Part shown: piece by piece, positions 10,690 through 18,597 of the stretch
Numbering within the stretch: the first letter of the stretch is position 1
How the letters are laid out: every line of letters begins with the position of its first letter
NCBI RefSeq assembly: GCF_009604385.1
Contig: NZ_WEGJ01000045.1
Location: 1 to 44,635, forward strand
Source of the DNA: Streptomyces smaragdinus
GTDB taxonomy: Bacteria > Actinomycetota > Actinomycetes > Streptomycetales > Streptomycetaceae
Direction: 5' to 3'
DNA: 44,635 nt
Program-made: the position numbers and the translations under genes
Notes under the pieces: model-generated
The model's input: the letters and a program-made list of their open reading frames with translations, nothing else
Told to the model about the DNA's origin: nothing
The model's database searches: none

Positions 10690-12180
10690 ATGGGGGAGAA
10701 GGTCGCGGCAGGCAGGTTCGACCTGGCCGACCGCCAGCGCTACCGGCAGCGGCTCCGGCAGTGCCTCGCCGGGCTGGAGCGGCTGCTGGAGGAGAATCGC
10801 TTCGACCGGCCGCGACCGATGATGGGGGTGGAGCTGGAGCTCAACCTGGTGGGCGTGGACGGTTTTCCGCGCATGCTGAACCACGAGGTGCTCGAGCGAA
10901 TCGCGAGTCCCGATTTCCAGACCGAACTCGGGCAGTTCAATCTCGAGGTGAACATCGCCCCGCACCGGCTGTCCGCCCGCGTTCTCGACCAGCTCGCGGA
11001 AGAACTGCGCACCGGTCTGGGATATGCCGACCGCAAAGCCCGGGAGATCGCCGCCGGCATCGTGATGATCGGTATTCTGCCCACCCTCACCGCGGACGAC
11101 CTGGTCACCGCGAATCTCTCCGACGTGGACCGCTATCTGCTGCTCAACGATCAGATCATGTCGGCCCGGGGTGAGGAGATAGCCGTCGAGATCCAGGGGG
11201 TCGAACGGCTGACGTATCTCGCGGAGTCGATAGCCGCCGAGGCCGCCTGCACCTCCGTACAGCTGCATCTGCAGGTCACGCCGAATCGTTTCGCCGATGT
11301 GTGGAACGCCGCCCAGGCGGCCTCGGCGGCGCAGGTCGCCGTGGGCGCCAACTCCCCGTTCGCGTTCGGCCGCGAGCTGTGGCGCGAGTCGCGCACCGAG
11401 CTGTTCCTCCAGGCCACCGACACCCGCTCGCCCGAACTGCAGGCCCAGGGCGTCCGGCCGCGGACCTGGTTCGGGGAACGCTGGATCGACGGTGTGCGGG
11501 ATCTGTTCGAGGAGAACCTCACCTACTTCCCGGCGCTGCTGCCCCTGTGCGGGGAGCAGGACCCGCAGCAGGTCATCGACGACGGCGGCACCCCTGACCT
11601 GTACGAACTGGTGCTCCACAACGGCACCATCTACCGCTGGAACAGGCCGGTGTACGGAATCGTCGACGGCGTCCCCCATCTGCGGGTGGAGAACCGGGTG
11701 CTGCCCGCTGGGCCGACCGTCACCGACGTCATCGCCAACGCCGCCTTCTACTACGGCCTGGTGCGTACCCTCGCCGACGAGCAGCGCCCGGTGTGGGGCC
11801 GGCTGCCGTTCGACGACGCGGCCACCAACTTCGAACAGGCGTGCAGGCACGGTATCGACGCCGAGCTGTTGTGGCCCAGCAGGCGCCGGCTCGGCGGTGT
11901 CGTCCGGGTGCCCGCGGTGCGTCTCGTGCGGGAGGAACTGCTGCCCATGGCCGCCGCCGGACTCGACGCCTGGGGCATCGACGCCGCGGACCGGGACCGC
12001 TATCTGGGTGTCATCGAGGAACGCTGCCGGCGCCGGGTGAACGGCGCCTCCTGGCAGGCGCAGGCCTTCCACCGGGAGCTGCGCTCGGGGCAGGGCCGGG
12101 AGGCGGCCCTGGCCGCGATGACCCGCCGGTACTGCGAACTCACCCGCACCGAGGAGCCGGTGCACACCTGGCCCGCGTGA
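10690..12180 (+). CDS. Glutamate-cysteine ligase-like enzyme (GCS2 superfamily)
   Basis: The 496-residue protein belongs to the GCS2 carboxylate-amine ligase group. An N-terminal GVELELNLVG motif (metal/glutamate binding), FNLEVNIAPHRL and a later YRWNRPVYG segment are visible. Such enzymes ligate glutamate to an amine, classically cysteine, using ATP. Streptomyces uses mycothiol rather than glutathione, so the true substrate is uncertain. ATG 10690 is chosen because GAGGAGG precedes it by about 8 nt; a start at 10612 has no ribosome site. A strong hairpin follows the stop. Confidence 0.82.
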   Translation: MGEKVAAGRFDLADRQRYRQRLRQCLAGLERLLEENRFDRPRPMMGVELELNLVGVDGFPRMLNHEVLERIASPDFQTELGQFNLEVNIAPHRLSARVLDQLAEELRTGLGYADRKAREIAAGIVMIGILPTLTADDLVTANLSDVDRYLLLNDQIMSARGEEIAVEIQGVERLTYLAESIAAEAACTSVQLHLQVTPNRFADVWNAAQAASAAQVAVGANSPFAFGRELWRESRTELFLQATDTRSPELQAQGVRPRTWFGERWIDGVRDLFEENLTYFPALLPLCGEQDPQQVIDDGGTPDLYELVLHNGTIYRWNRPVYGIVDGVPHLRVENRVLPAGPTVTDVIANAAFYYGLVRTLADEQRPVWGRLPFDDAATNFEQACRHGIDAELLWPSRRRLGGVVRVPAVRLVREELLPMAAAGLDAWGIDAADRDRYLGVIEERCRRRVNGASWQAQAFHRELRSGQGREAALAAMTRRYCELTRTEEPVHTWPA

Positions 12181-12185
12181 GCCGG

Positions 12186-12218
12186 CGGCGGCCGCGCACC
12201 CCGGTGCCGCGGCCGCCG
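12186..12218 (+). terminator. Hairpin terminator after the GCS2 gene
   Basis: An 11-bp perfect GC stem (12186-12196 with 12208-12218) encloses a loop that can itself pair CACC with GGTG. It begins 6 nt after the stop codon. Confidence 0.75.
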
Positions 12219-12352
12219 TGATCGTCGGGCAAGCTGGGACTTCCCACGGGAACCTCCCGTGCCGGTCGGATCCCGGGGCGAACCTTTCCGGGACACTGGC
12301 GTGCGTGATGCCTGTACGACCGGATGGCGGCGAGAACGCGGGAGGACGTGCG

Positions 12353-13162
12353 GTGGACACGAGCGCGACGGGGCCCGCGGTGGAGTCCGTCGAGGAGATC
12401 GGCGGACAGCCCCGGCGGCTGCTGGTCATGGAGACGGTGCTCGTCCTGGCGGTGTCGCTGGGCGCCAGCGCGGTGTCCGCGCTGATCAGCTTCATCGGCT
12501 CGGTGACCCGGCCCGGCGGGCTGAAGGACCAGGCCGCGCGCCTCAACACCTCCGCGGCGCCGGGCCGGCCCTGGCTGGACCTGGCCTGGCAGCTGTTCGG
12601 CATCACGACGTCGCTCGTCCCCGTGGCGCTGGTCGCGTACTTCCTGCTGCGCGAACGCGCCGGCGGGCTGCGGGCCATCGGCTGCGACCTGAGCCGGCAG
12701 GCGTCGGACCTCGGCCGCGGCGCCCTGGTCGCCGCCGGCATCGGCGGCAGCGGGCTGCTGCTCTACCTGGGCGCGCGGGCCTCGGGCGCCAACCTCACCG
12801 TCGTACCGGAGTCCCTCCCGGACATCTGGTGGAAGCTGCCGGTGCTGGTCCTCTCGGCGATCCAGAACTCCCTGCTGGAGGAGGTCGTGGTCGTCGGCTA
12901 TCTGCTGCGCCGCCTCGGCCAGCTGGGCTGGACGCCCGCCGCCTCGCTGGCCGCGAGCGCGCTGCTGCGCGGCTCGTACCACCTCTACCAGGGCATCGGC
13001 GGCTTCGCCGGCAACGCGGTGATGGGCGTGATCTTCGTCCTGCTCTACCGCCGCTGGGGCCGGGTCGGGCCGCTCGTCGCCGCGCACGCGCTGATCGACA
13101 TCGTGGCGTTCGTGGGCTACGCGCTGCTGGCGGGCAAGGTGGACTGGCTGCCCACGGGGTGA
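12353..13162 (+). CDS. CPBP family intramembrane glutamic endopeptidase
   Basis: The 269-residue multi-pass membrane protein carries the CPBP/Abi motifs: Glu176-Glu177 in SLLEEVVVVGYLLRR, His210 in RGSYHLYQG and a final HALIDI helix. CPBP proteins resemble the CAAX protease Rce1; in bacteria they act in peptide processing, immunity to bacteriocins or unknown roles. The usual EExxxR arginine is displaced here (EEVVVVG), as in several Streptomyces members. GTG 12353 is chosen for its GGAGG 7 nt upstream; ATG 12308 is an alternative. It meets the next gene tail to tail, 4 bp apart. Confidence 0.85.
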   Translation: MDTSATGPAVESVEEIGGQPRRLLVMETVLVLAVSLGASAVSALISFIGSVTRPGGLKDQAARLNTSAAPGRPWLDLAWQLFGITTSLVPVALVAYFLLRERAGGLRAIGCDLSRQASDLGRGALVAAGIGGSGLLLYLGARASGANLTVVPESLPDIWWKLPVLVLSAIQNSLLEEVVVVGYLLRRLGQLGWTPAASLAASALLRGSYHLYQGIGGFAGNAVMGVIFVLLYRRWGRVGPLVAAHALIDIVAFVGYALLAGKVDWLPTG

Positions 13163-13166
13163 GGGC

Positions 13167-13571
13167 TCACCCCCGGGCGGCGGAGACCGCCAGGGTGTCC
13201 ATGTAGTCGCGGGTACGGGTGATGCGTCCGTCGTGGACGTGGAGGACGAGCAGGCCGGGGACGGTGAACGCGGCGCCTGTGGCCGGCAGCGAGCCCACCA
13301 CGACGTGCTCGGCGACGATCACCGCGGGGTCGGTGGTCTCGTGGACCGCGACCTCCCTGACCTCCTCGACCTGTACGGGGCTCGCGCCCCAGGCCGCCCT
13401 GTATCCCGCCCGTACGGCTTCCCGGCCCTCGAAGCGCGGGGGGAAGCCCGGCGCGGTGAAGGGGAACTCGTGCACCCCGTCCGGGGCGTAGAGGTCGGCG
13501 AGGTCGTCGGCGGACTTGTCGAGCATGGCCCGGTAGTAGCGGGCCAGCACCTCACGGGGGTCGCGTGGCAT
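13167..13571 (-). CDS. Nuclear transport factor 2-like (SnoaL-like) protein
   Basis: The 134-residue cone-shaped alpha+beta fold protein shows the NTF2/SnoaL pattern: an N-terminal helix (REVLARYYRAMLDKSADDLADLYAPDGV), FPF and EGREAVRAGY elements, and a C-terminal HDGRITRTRDYMDT strand pair. Members are small enzymes or binding proteins; no catalytic residues can be assigned. ATG 13571 has GGAG about 6 nt upstream; ATG 13583 is an alternative without a ribosome site. It is divergent from a TetR gene, which probably controls it. Confidence 0.8.
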   Translation of the reverse strand: MPRDPREVLARYYRAMLDKSADDLADLYAPDGVHEFPFTAPGFPPRFEGREAVRAGYRAAWGASPVQVEEVREVAVHETTDPAVIVAEHVVVGSLPATGAAFTVPGLLVLHVHDGRITRTRDYMDTLAVSAARG

Positions 13572-13587
13572 CGGTGACTCCATTCGC

Positions 13588-13656
13588 TCAACGCCTGTTG
13601 ACCCAACGACCGTAGACGCTTCCGGTCCGTTCGGTCAACGGCTGTAGAGTGAACGG
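13588..13656. promoter_or_regulatory. Divergent promoter and operators, SnoaL-like/TetR
   Basis: This short gap holds the palindrome TCAAC-GCCT-GTTGA (13588-13601), the paired sites GTTGACC (13597-13603) and GGTCAAC (13633-13639), and CCGTTC/GAACGG (13627-13632/13651-13656) around a TAGAGT -10 box (13645-13650). TAGAGT lies 6 nt before the GTG of the TetR gene, so that transcript is probably leaderless. The symmetry suits autorepression by TetR. Confidence 0.5.
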
Positions 13657-14229
13657 GTGCCCACCCCTCCCCAGTCCCGTGCCGACCGCCGCCGGGCCAC
13701 CGAGGCGCGGATCCTCGCCGGCGCCCGCGAGCTGTTCGCCGCGAAGGGATTCGACCGCACCACCATCCGCGCCGTGGCGGGCGCGGCGGGCGTCGACCCG
13801 GCGCTGGTCATGCAGTACTTCGGCTCGAAGCGCGAGCTGTTCACCCGGGCGGTGCAGGCGGCGCCGGTCCCCCCGGCGGCAGGAGCGGACCCCGGCGCGC
13901 TCGTCGACCAGCTGATGGCCACGCTCGGCCTCAAGCTCGGCGGCCTCCCCGAGGGCACCCTCGCGATGATGCGGTCGATGCTCACGGACCCGGCCGCCGC
14001 CGAGCACGTCCGTACCGTCCTGGGCCGGCAGATCGACGGCGTCGGCGCCGCCCTGCCCGCGGCCGGGGACGCGGAGCTGCGTGCCGCGCTGATCGTCACT
14101 ACCCTGCTGGGGGTCACGATCGGCCATCAGCTCCTCGGCCTGGAGGCGCTGCGGGACGTTCCCGCCGACCGCGTCGCCGCCCTGCTCCGCCCGGCCGTCG
14201 AGGCCCTGGCGGGGCGGCCGTCCGAGTAA
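13657..14229 (+). CDS. TetR/AcrR family transcriptional regulator
   Basis: The 190-residue protein has a TetR helix-turn-helix at about residues 12-58 (ARELFAAKGFDRTTIRAVAGAAGVDPALVMQYFGSKRELF) and a ligand-binding C-terminal half of the type seen in actinobacterial repressors. It most likely represses itself and the divergent SnoaL-like gene. The ligand is unknown. There is no Shine-Dalgarno; the -10 box 6 nt before GTG suggests leaderless translation. Confidence 0.9.
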   Translation: MPTPPQSRADRRRATEARILAGARELFAAKGFDRTTIRAVAGAAGVDPALVMQYFGSKRELFTRAVQAAPVPPAAGADPGALVDQLMATLGLKLGGLPEGTLAMMRSMLTDPAAAEHVRTVLGRQIDGVGAALPAAGDAELRAALIVTTLLGVTIGHQLLGLEALRDVPADRVAALLRPAVEALAGRPSE

Positions 14230-14286
14230 CTCCCACCATTCGTTTCCGGCCATCCGGTCGGGCGAGCCTTGTCGTATCCAATTCGC

Positions 14287-14330
14287 CGATATATCGTTGA
14301 GGCATCGCGATGCTTACGCGATCACTCTCG
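14287..14330. promoter_or_regulatory. Clustered palindromes upstream of the PadR gene
   Basis: CGATATATCG (14287-14296), GCATCGCGATGC (about 14301-14312) and ATCGCG/CGCGAT (about 14303-14308 and 14316-14321) lie within 40 bp of the PadR start in an AT-rich patch. ATAT-containing palindromes are typical of PadR operators, so autoregulation is likely. Confidence 0.45.
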
Positions 14331-14345
14331 GAAAGGAATACGATC

Positions 14346-14930
14346 ATGCGATCCCCTCACTTTGCACACGAAGGCGGCCCCCACGACGGGCGCCGCGCGG
14401 CATTCGGTCCCTTCGGGCCCCCCTTCGGCCCCTTCGGCGGTCCGGGGCCCTTCGGCCCCCGCGGTCGCGGCGGGCACCGGGGGAGGGCGCGCAAGGGAGA
14501 CGTCCGGGCGTCGATCCTGGCCCTGCTGAAGGACCGGCCGATGCACGGCTACGAGATGATCCAGGAGATCGCCGAGCGCAGCGGCGGCGCCTGGAAGCCC
14601 AGTCCGGGGTCGGTCTACCCGACGCTGCAGATGCTCGAGGACGAGGGGCTGATAAATAGCCGGACGGAGGGCGGCAAGAAGCTCTTCACCCTCACCGACA
14701 GCGGACGCGAGGAGGCCGAGTCCGGTCCCGACGCCCCCTGGGAGGAGGCCGGCCGCGGCGTCGACTGGGAGGCCATGCAGGAGATCGGCCAGGCGGGCAT
14801 GGCGCTCGCCGAGGCGTTCCGCCAGGCCTGGACCACCGGCACGCCGGAGCAGCGCCGGAAGGCGATCGCCGTCGTCAACGACGCGCGCAAGAAGCTCTAC
14901 CTGATCCTCGCCGACGAGGACGAGAGCTGA
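14346..14930 (+). CDS. PadR family transcriptional regulator
   Basis: The 194-residue protein begins with a Phe/Gly/Pro-rich low-complexity segment (about residues 14-40, repeated FGP units), then a PadR winged helix at about 46-115 (VRASILALLKDRPMHGYEMIQ; GSVYPTLQMLEDEGLI), and a C-terminal helical dimer domain. PadR proteins usually repress an efflux or stress gene and themselves. No transporter adjoins it in the same direction, so the target may be distant. ATG 14346 has GGAAAGGAA upstream. Confidence 0.9.
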   Translation: MRSPHFAHEGGPHDGRRAAFGPFGPPFGPFGGPGPFGPRGRGGHRGRARKGDVRASILALLKDRPMHGYEMIQEIAERSGGAWKPSPGSVYPTLQMLEDEGLINSRTEGGKKLFTLTDSGREEAESGPDAPWEEAGRGVDWEAMQEIGQAGMALAEAFRQAWTTGTPEQRRKAIAVVNDARKKLYLILADEDES

Positions 14931-14936
14931 CCGGGC

Positions 14937-14962
14937 GTGCCCGCCGCCGCTCCGGCGGGCAC
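14937..14962. terminator. Bidirectional hairpin between PadR and DUF4232 genes
   Basis: A perfect 10-bp stem (14937-14946 with 14953-14962, 6-nt loop) fills the 40-bp gap between two convergent genes. Confidence 0.72.
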
Positions 14963-14970
14963 CCCGGGCG

Positions 14971-15645
14971 TCAGTCCGCCGGCCCCTGCCCCGGCGCGAG
15001 CGACAGCACGTCGATCCGGCCGCCGCTGCACACCTCGCCCGTCGACCACCGGACGTCCCGGGCCGTGCGCCGGTCCGGCGGAATCACCTCCAGCACCGCC
15101 GGCGTGCCCTGACAGGGCCCGGTGGTGCTGTCGCCCTCCCCGGGGACCTGCGACCAGTGCAGCCGCGTCCACGCCGCCCGGCCCGGGCGCAGCGTCAGCT
15201 GTACGGGGCGCCGCGAGCGGTCCCGGACCACGGAGGTCGGCAGGTCACGCCCCCGTGCGTCGACCAGCTGCAGCCCCGGATAGCCCTGCGTACGGCAGGC
15301 GGTGTCCGAGGCGTTGGTGATCACCAGCACCGTGTAGCGGTTGCCCGCCGCCGGGTTGAGCTGGCGCAGCGACATCCGCAGCGCGTCCGTCGCGCACCAG
15401 GCCGGCCGCGTCTCCTGCTGTACCGCGGGGGCCGCGGCGGTGGTCGGGGCGGCCTCGTCCGTCGTCCCCGGGTCGTCGGGGGTGGCGCTGTCCTGGGTCG
15501 GTTCGCCTTCGTCCGGCGCGGCGGCCGAGGACGCCGCGCCCGCCGGTGTGCCGGGCGCGGATCGGTCTCCGGTCGTACAGCCGGCTGCCAGCAGGCCCGC
15601 GAGCGCGCAGACCGTGACCGCGGCGCGGGTTCGGGATCGGTTCAT
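14971..15645 (-). CDS. DUF4232 domain lipoprotein
   Basis: The 224-residue exported protein has a lipobox LLAAGC with Cys23 as the lipidation site, a Ser/Thr/Ala/Pro-rich linker to about residue 80, and a DUF4232 domain (CATDALRMSL near its start; VLVITNASDTACRTQGYPGLQLVDARG in the middle; paired cysteines). DUF4232 lipoproteins are abundant in Streptomyces and have no known function. ATG 15645 has AAGGGGAC immediately upstream. Confidence 0.85.
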   Translation of the reverse strand: MNRSRTRAAVTVCALAGLLAAGCTTGDRSAPGTPAGAASSAAAPDEGEPTQDSATPDDPGTTDEAAPTTAAAPAVQQETRPAWCATDALRMSLRQLNPAAGNRYTVLVITNASDTACRTQGYPGLQLVDARGRDLPTSVVRDRSRRPVQLTLRPGRAAWTRLHWSQVPGEGDSTTGPCQGTPAVLEVIPPDRRTARDVRWSTGEVCSGGRIDVLSLAPGQGPAD

Positions 15646-15802
15646 GTCGTCCCCTTGGGGTTGGAGTGACCATGCCGAAACGTGGTGCCGGTCCTTGGAC
15701 TCTGCCGCGGTCCCGGTGGTTCCACTTTGATGCGTACCCCGCTTCGGCCGGTAAGGCGCCACCGCCGTCGATACTCCTGTCGCCGCCTGTCATCATGGCC
15801 CG

Positions 15803-16783
15803 ATGCACATGTCTGAGGGACGCAACGCGGGGCTGGGCCTGGCCCTCGCCTCCGCGCTTGCGTTCGGTGGTTCGGGGACCGCGGCCAAGCCGCTGATCGA
15901 GGCGGGGCTCGGCCCGCTGCACGTCGTCTGGCTGCGGGCGGCCGGTGCCGCGCTGGTCCTGCTGCCGCTGGCGTGGCGCCACCGGTCGCTGCTGCGCACC
16001 CATCCCGCGCTGCTCGCCGGCTACGGACTGCTGGGCGTGGCCGGTGTGCAGGCGTTCTACTTCGCGGCGATCGCGCGGATCCCGGTGGGGGTCGCGCTGC
16101 TCATCGAGTACCTCGGCCCCGCGCTCGTCCTCGGCTGGATCCGGTTCGTGCAGCGCCGTCCCGTCTCGCGTGCCGCGGCGGCCGGCGTGGTGCTGGCCGT
16201 GACGGGCATGGCGTGTGTGGTCGAGGTCTGGACGGGGATGCGGTTCGGGCCGGCGGGGGTGGCGCTGGCCCTGGGCGCCGCCGTCTGTCAGGCCGCGTAC
16301 TTCATCCTCGGCGACCACGGCAGGGGTACGGACGGGAAGGCGCCGGACCCGCTGGGCGTCATCGCGTACGGGCTGCTCATCGGTGCCGTCGTGCTCACCG
16401 CCGTCGCCCGGCCCTGGGGGATGGACTGGGCGGTGCTGGGCGGGCCGGCGGAGCTGGGGTCGCGGTCGGTGCCGGCGGGGGTGCTGCTGGCGTGGGTGAT
16501 CCTGATCGCCACGGTCGTCGCGTATCTCACCGGGATCGTCTCGGTGCGGCTGCTCTCGCCGCAGGTGGCTGGGGTGGTGTCGTTCCTGGAGGCCGTCGTG
16601 GCGACCGTACTGGCCTGGGTGCTGCTCGGTGAGCATCTGGCCGCGCCGCAGCTCGCCGGCGGGGCGCTGGTGCTGGTCGGGGCGTTCATCGCGCAGACCT
16701 CGCGGCCGAAGACGTCCGGCGGGGAGCCCGTCGCCTCCGGCGGGTCCGAGGCGGCGTTGCCCGCGCCGCAGCGCACCGCGTAG
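15803..16783 (+). CDS. EamA/RhtA family transporter
   Basis: The 326-residue protein has about ten membrane helices in two EamA repeats (about 10-140 and 155-300), ending in a polar tail. EamA proteins export amino acids, nucleosides or other metabolites. RhtA-like features include GLGPLHVVWLR and a VGVALLIEYLGPALV helix. The start region lacks a ribosome site; CATCAT (15791-15796) lies 6 nt upstream and may be a -10 box for leaderless expression. ATG 15809 is an alternative start. Confidence 0.86.
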   Translation: MHMSEGRNAGLGLALASALAFGGSGTAAKPLIEAGLGPLHVVWLRAAGAALVLLPLAWRHRSLLRTHPALLAGYGLLGVAGVQAFYFAAIARIPVGVALLIEYLGPALVLGWIRFVQRRPVSRAAAAGVVLAVTGMACVVEVWTGMRFGPAGVALALGAAVCQAAYFILGDHGRGTDGKAPDPLGVIAYGLLIGAVVLTAVARPWGMDWAVLGGPAELGSRSVPAGVLLAWVILIATVVAYLTGIVSVRLLSPQVAGVVSFLEAVVATVLAWVLLGEHLAAPQLAGGALVLVGAFIAQTSRPKTSGGEPVASGGSEAALPAPQRTA

Positions 16784-16793
16784 GGTCACGGGC
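16757..16793 (+). promoter_or_regulatory. Promoter of the leader-peptide transcript
   Basis: TTGCCC (16757-16762), an 18-bp spacer and TAGGGT (16781-16786) form a good promoter. Transcription would start about 7 nt after the -10, at the ATG of the 12-codon ORF. The -35 lies inside the end of the preceding EamA gene. Confidence 0.6.
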
Positions 16794-16832
16794 ATGCCAG
16801 GCACCCTCGTTCTCCCCCCTCCGGCCGCGTAG
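16794..16832 (+). CDS. Putative leader peptide, 12 residues
   Basis: The ORF encodes MPGTLVLPPPAA and then a stop. Its ATG coincides with the predicted transcription start, so it would be read as a leaderless ORF. It contains Leu-Val-Leu followed by three consecutive prolines, a sequence on which ribosomes can slow when charged branched-chain tRNAs are short or EF-P is limiting. It lies 120 bp upstream of an EamA transporter gene. Stalling control is an inference. Confidence 0.5.
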   Translation: MPGTLVLPPPAA

Positions 16833-16844
16833 CGCGGGCCGCAC

Positions 16845-16875
16845 CGTCCGGGAGGCCGGCGTCCGGGTCCGGACG
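16845..16875 (+). promoter_or_regulatory. Attenuator-like alternative hairpins
   Basis: Two copies of CGTCCGGG (16845-16852 and 16860-16867) can each pair with a single CCGGACG (16869-16875). The two pairings exclude each other. They start 13 nt after the leader-peptide stop, as in ribosome-mediated attenuators. Confidence 0.45.
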
Positions 16876-16952
16876 TCTCACGGCCCTCGCGCCGCTTTCC
16901 GCTGCCCGCAGAAGGAATCCCCGACCACTTCCTTCACGCGCGGAGAAACCAC

Positions 16953-17945
16953 GTGCCGAATCACACCTCCGCCCTGTCCCCGTTGCCGACGGGGAAGGGA
17001 CTCTTCTTCCTGATGGTGGCCGGAGCCGCCTGGGGTACGGCCGGCGCCGCCGGCTCCCTGGTCTTCCGGATCAGCGAACTGGGCCCCCTGGGCCTGTCCT
17101 TCTACCGCCAGCTCGGCGGGACCGCCCTGATGCTGCTGCTCCTGGCCTTCCGGCCGCGCCCGCCCCGGCCCGCCGCCGTCCGGCCGGCGCCGCGCCGGGT
17201 CTGGGTGCCGCGGATCGTCATGGCGCTGAGCATGGCGCTGTTCCAGAGCGCCTACTTCGGCGCCGTCGGATCGACGGGTCTGGCCGTCGGTACGGTCGTC
17301 ACCCTCGGCGCCGGCCCCGTGCTCATCGCGCTCGGCGGCCGGCTGTTCCTCGGCGAACGCATGGGCGCCGGCGGACTCGCGGCCGTCGCCGGCGCGCTGG
17401 CGGGCCTCGCGGTGCTGGTGCTCGGGGGATCGGCGGCGACGGTACGGCCGGCGGGCGTCGCCCTCGCCGTCGTGTCGGCGTCCGGTTACGCGGCCACCAC
17501 GCTGCTCACCCGGTGGGCGGGCCGGGGCGGTGAGGCGCAGGACACGGTACGGACCACGGCCTGGACCTTCGGGCTGGGCGCCGTACCGCTGCTGCCGCTG
17601 GCCGCCGCCGAGGGTCTGCTGCCGCACACCGCGGAGCCGGCCCGGCTCGCCCTGATCCTGGCGTACGTCGCGGTGGTGCCGACCGCCCTGGCATACGTGC
17701 TGTACTTTGCCGGCGCGGCCGTGGTCCGGGCCGCCACCGTCTCGGTGATCATGCTGATCGAGCCGGTGAGCGCGGCGATCGTCGCCGTCACGCTGCTCGG
17801 CGAACACCTCACCGCGGCCACCGTGGCGGGCACGGTCCTGCTGCTGGCCGCCGTCGTCGGCCTCACGGCGGCGGAGACCCGCGCGGCGACGGCCCGGCGG
17901 ACACCCGCCGGGCCGTCGCCCGCGCTGCTCACCTGCCGGGAGTGA
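16953..17945 (+). CDS. EamA family transporter downstream of a leader peptide
   Basis: The 330-residue protein has about ten membrane helices in two EamA repeats (about 15-150 and 165-305), with the family-typical GxxWGTAGAAG helix near the start and LLGEHLTAATVAGTVLLL near the end. It probably exports a small metabolite. The GTG start has GGAGA 7 nt upstream. Its own 5' leader (from about 16794) carries a short ORF and alternative hairpins, which separates its control from that of the preceding EamA gene. Its 3' end overlaps the convergent gene by 17 bp. Confidence 0.88.
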   Translation: MPNHTSALSPLPTGKGLFFLMVAGAAWGTAGAAGSLVFRISELGPLGLSFYRQLGGTALMLLLLAFRPRPPRPAAVRPAPRRVWVPRIVMALSMALFQSAYFGAVGSTGLAVGTVVTLGAGPVLIALGGRLFLGERMGAGGLAAVAGALAGLAVLVLGGSAATVRPAGVALAVVSASGYAATTLLTRWAGRGGEAQDTVRTTAWTFGLGAVPLLPLAAAEGLLPHTAEPARLALILAYVAVVPTALAYVLYFAGAAVVRAATVSVIMLIEPVSAAIVAVTLLGEHLTAATVAGTVLLLAAVVGLTAAETRAATARRTPAGPSPALLTCRE

Positions 17946-18597
17946 CCGGCGGCCGGCCGGCCTCCTGACGCGCCGCCCGGCGCAGCAGGTTGCCGCGCGC
18001 CGCCCCGTCCAGGGGTGCGTTCCGCCCGGCCAGTCCGGCGGCGACGCGCTCCTGGACCGCGCGCGGGTTCTTGCCCGCGTACTTGAACTTCGCCCGCACC
18101 CGCGTGACCTCCAGCCGCAGCACCCGGATCCCCGGCAGCAGCCGCCCGAACGGTTCGGTCCCGGGCGCGATCGGGGCGTGCGAGCCGGCGCCCTGGAAGT
18201 GGTCCGTCTGCCGGGCCAGCAGCCGCGCTGTCAGCTCCGGATCGGTCACGACATGTGCCGTGCAGTGCAGCTGGACGGCCGCGTAGAAGCTGGTCGGCAC
18301 GCCGTGCGCGGCGGGCGTCCCGGCCTCCGCCTTCCACGCCCCGGGGACGAACGCGTAGTCGTCGACCACGCTCAGCAGCACCTCGGGGGCGTCCTCGATC
18401 GCCTTCAGCACGGGATTGGGCCGGGCCAGATGCGTCACGACCTCCGCGCGCCCCGCGTCGTACGCGAAGTGCACGGGCTGGACGAACGGCGGCTCGCCGG
18501 CGGAGCCGTTGACGGCGAGCTGGCCGAAGTCGCGTCCCGTGAGCCAGTCCTGCCATTCGGCGTCGTCGTACGGGGCGTCCCAGGGGTGGATCAGCAT
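17929..18597 (-). CDS. FMN-binding protein, PaiB-like
   Basis: The 222-residue protein resembles PaiB-type FMN-binding split-barrel proteins: an N-terminal HPWDAPYDDAEWQDWL, barrel strands (FGQLAVNG; FVQPVHFAYD), YAFVPGAW, then VPTSFYAAVQLHC and a C-terminal KFKYAGKNP. PaiB was named as a negative regulator of protease and sporulation genes in Bacillus; members bind FMN or related cofactors and many act as flavin oxidoreductases. GGAGGAGG lies 8 nt upstream, inside the preceding gene, and the start overlaps that gene by 7 bp, so the two are translationally coupled. Confidence 0.82.
   Translation of the reverse strand: MLIHPWDAPYDDAEWQDWLTGRDFGQLAVNGSAGEPPFVQPVHFAYDAGRAEVVTHLARPNPVLKAIEDAPEVLLSVVDDYAFVPGAWKAEAGTPAAHGVPTSFYAAVQLHCTAHVVTDPELTARLLARQTDHFQGAGSHAPIAPGTEPFGRLLPGIRVLRLEVTRVRAKFKYAGKNPRAVQERVAAGLAGRNAPLDGAARGNLLRRAARQEAGRPPVTPGR

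Noticed and set aside
10654..12741. Minus-strand 695-codon frame opposite the GCS2 gene
   Set aside because: Antisense shadow extending through a terminator and two unrelated genes; no family features.
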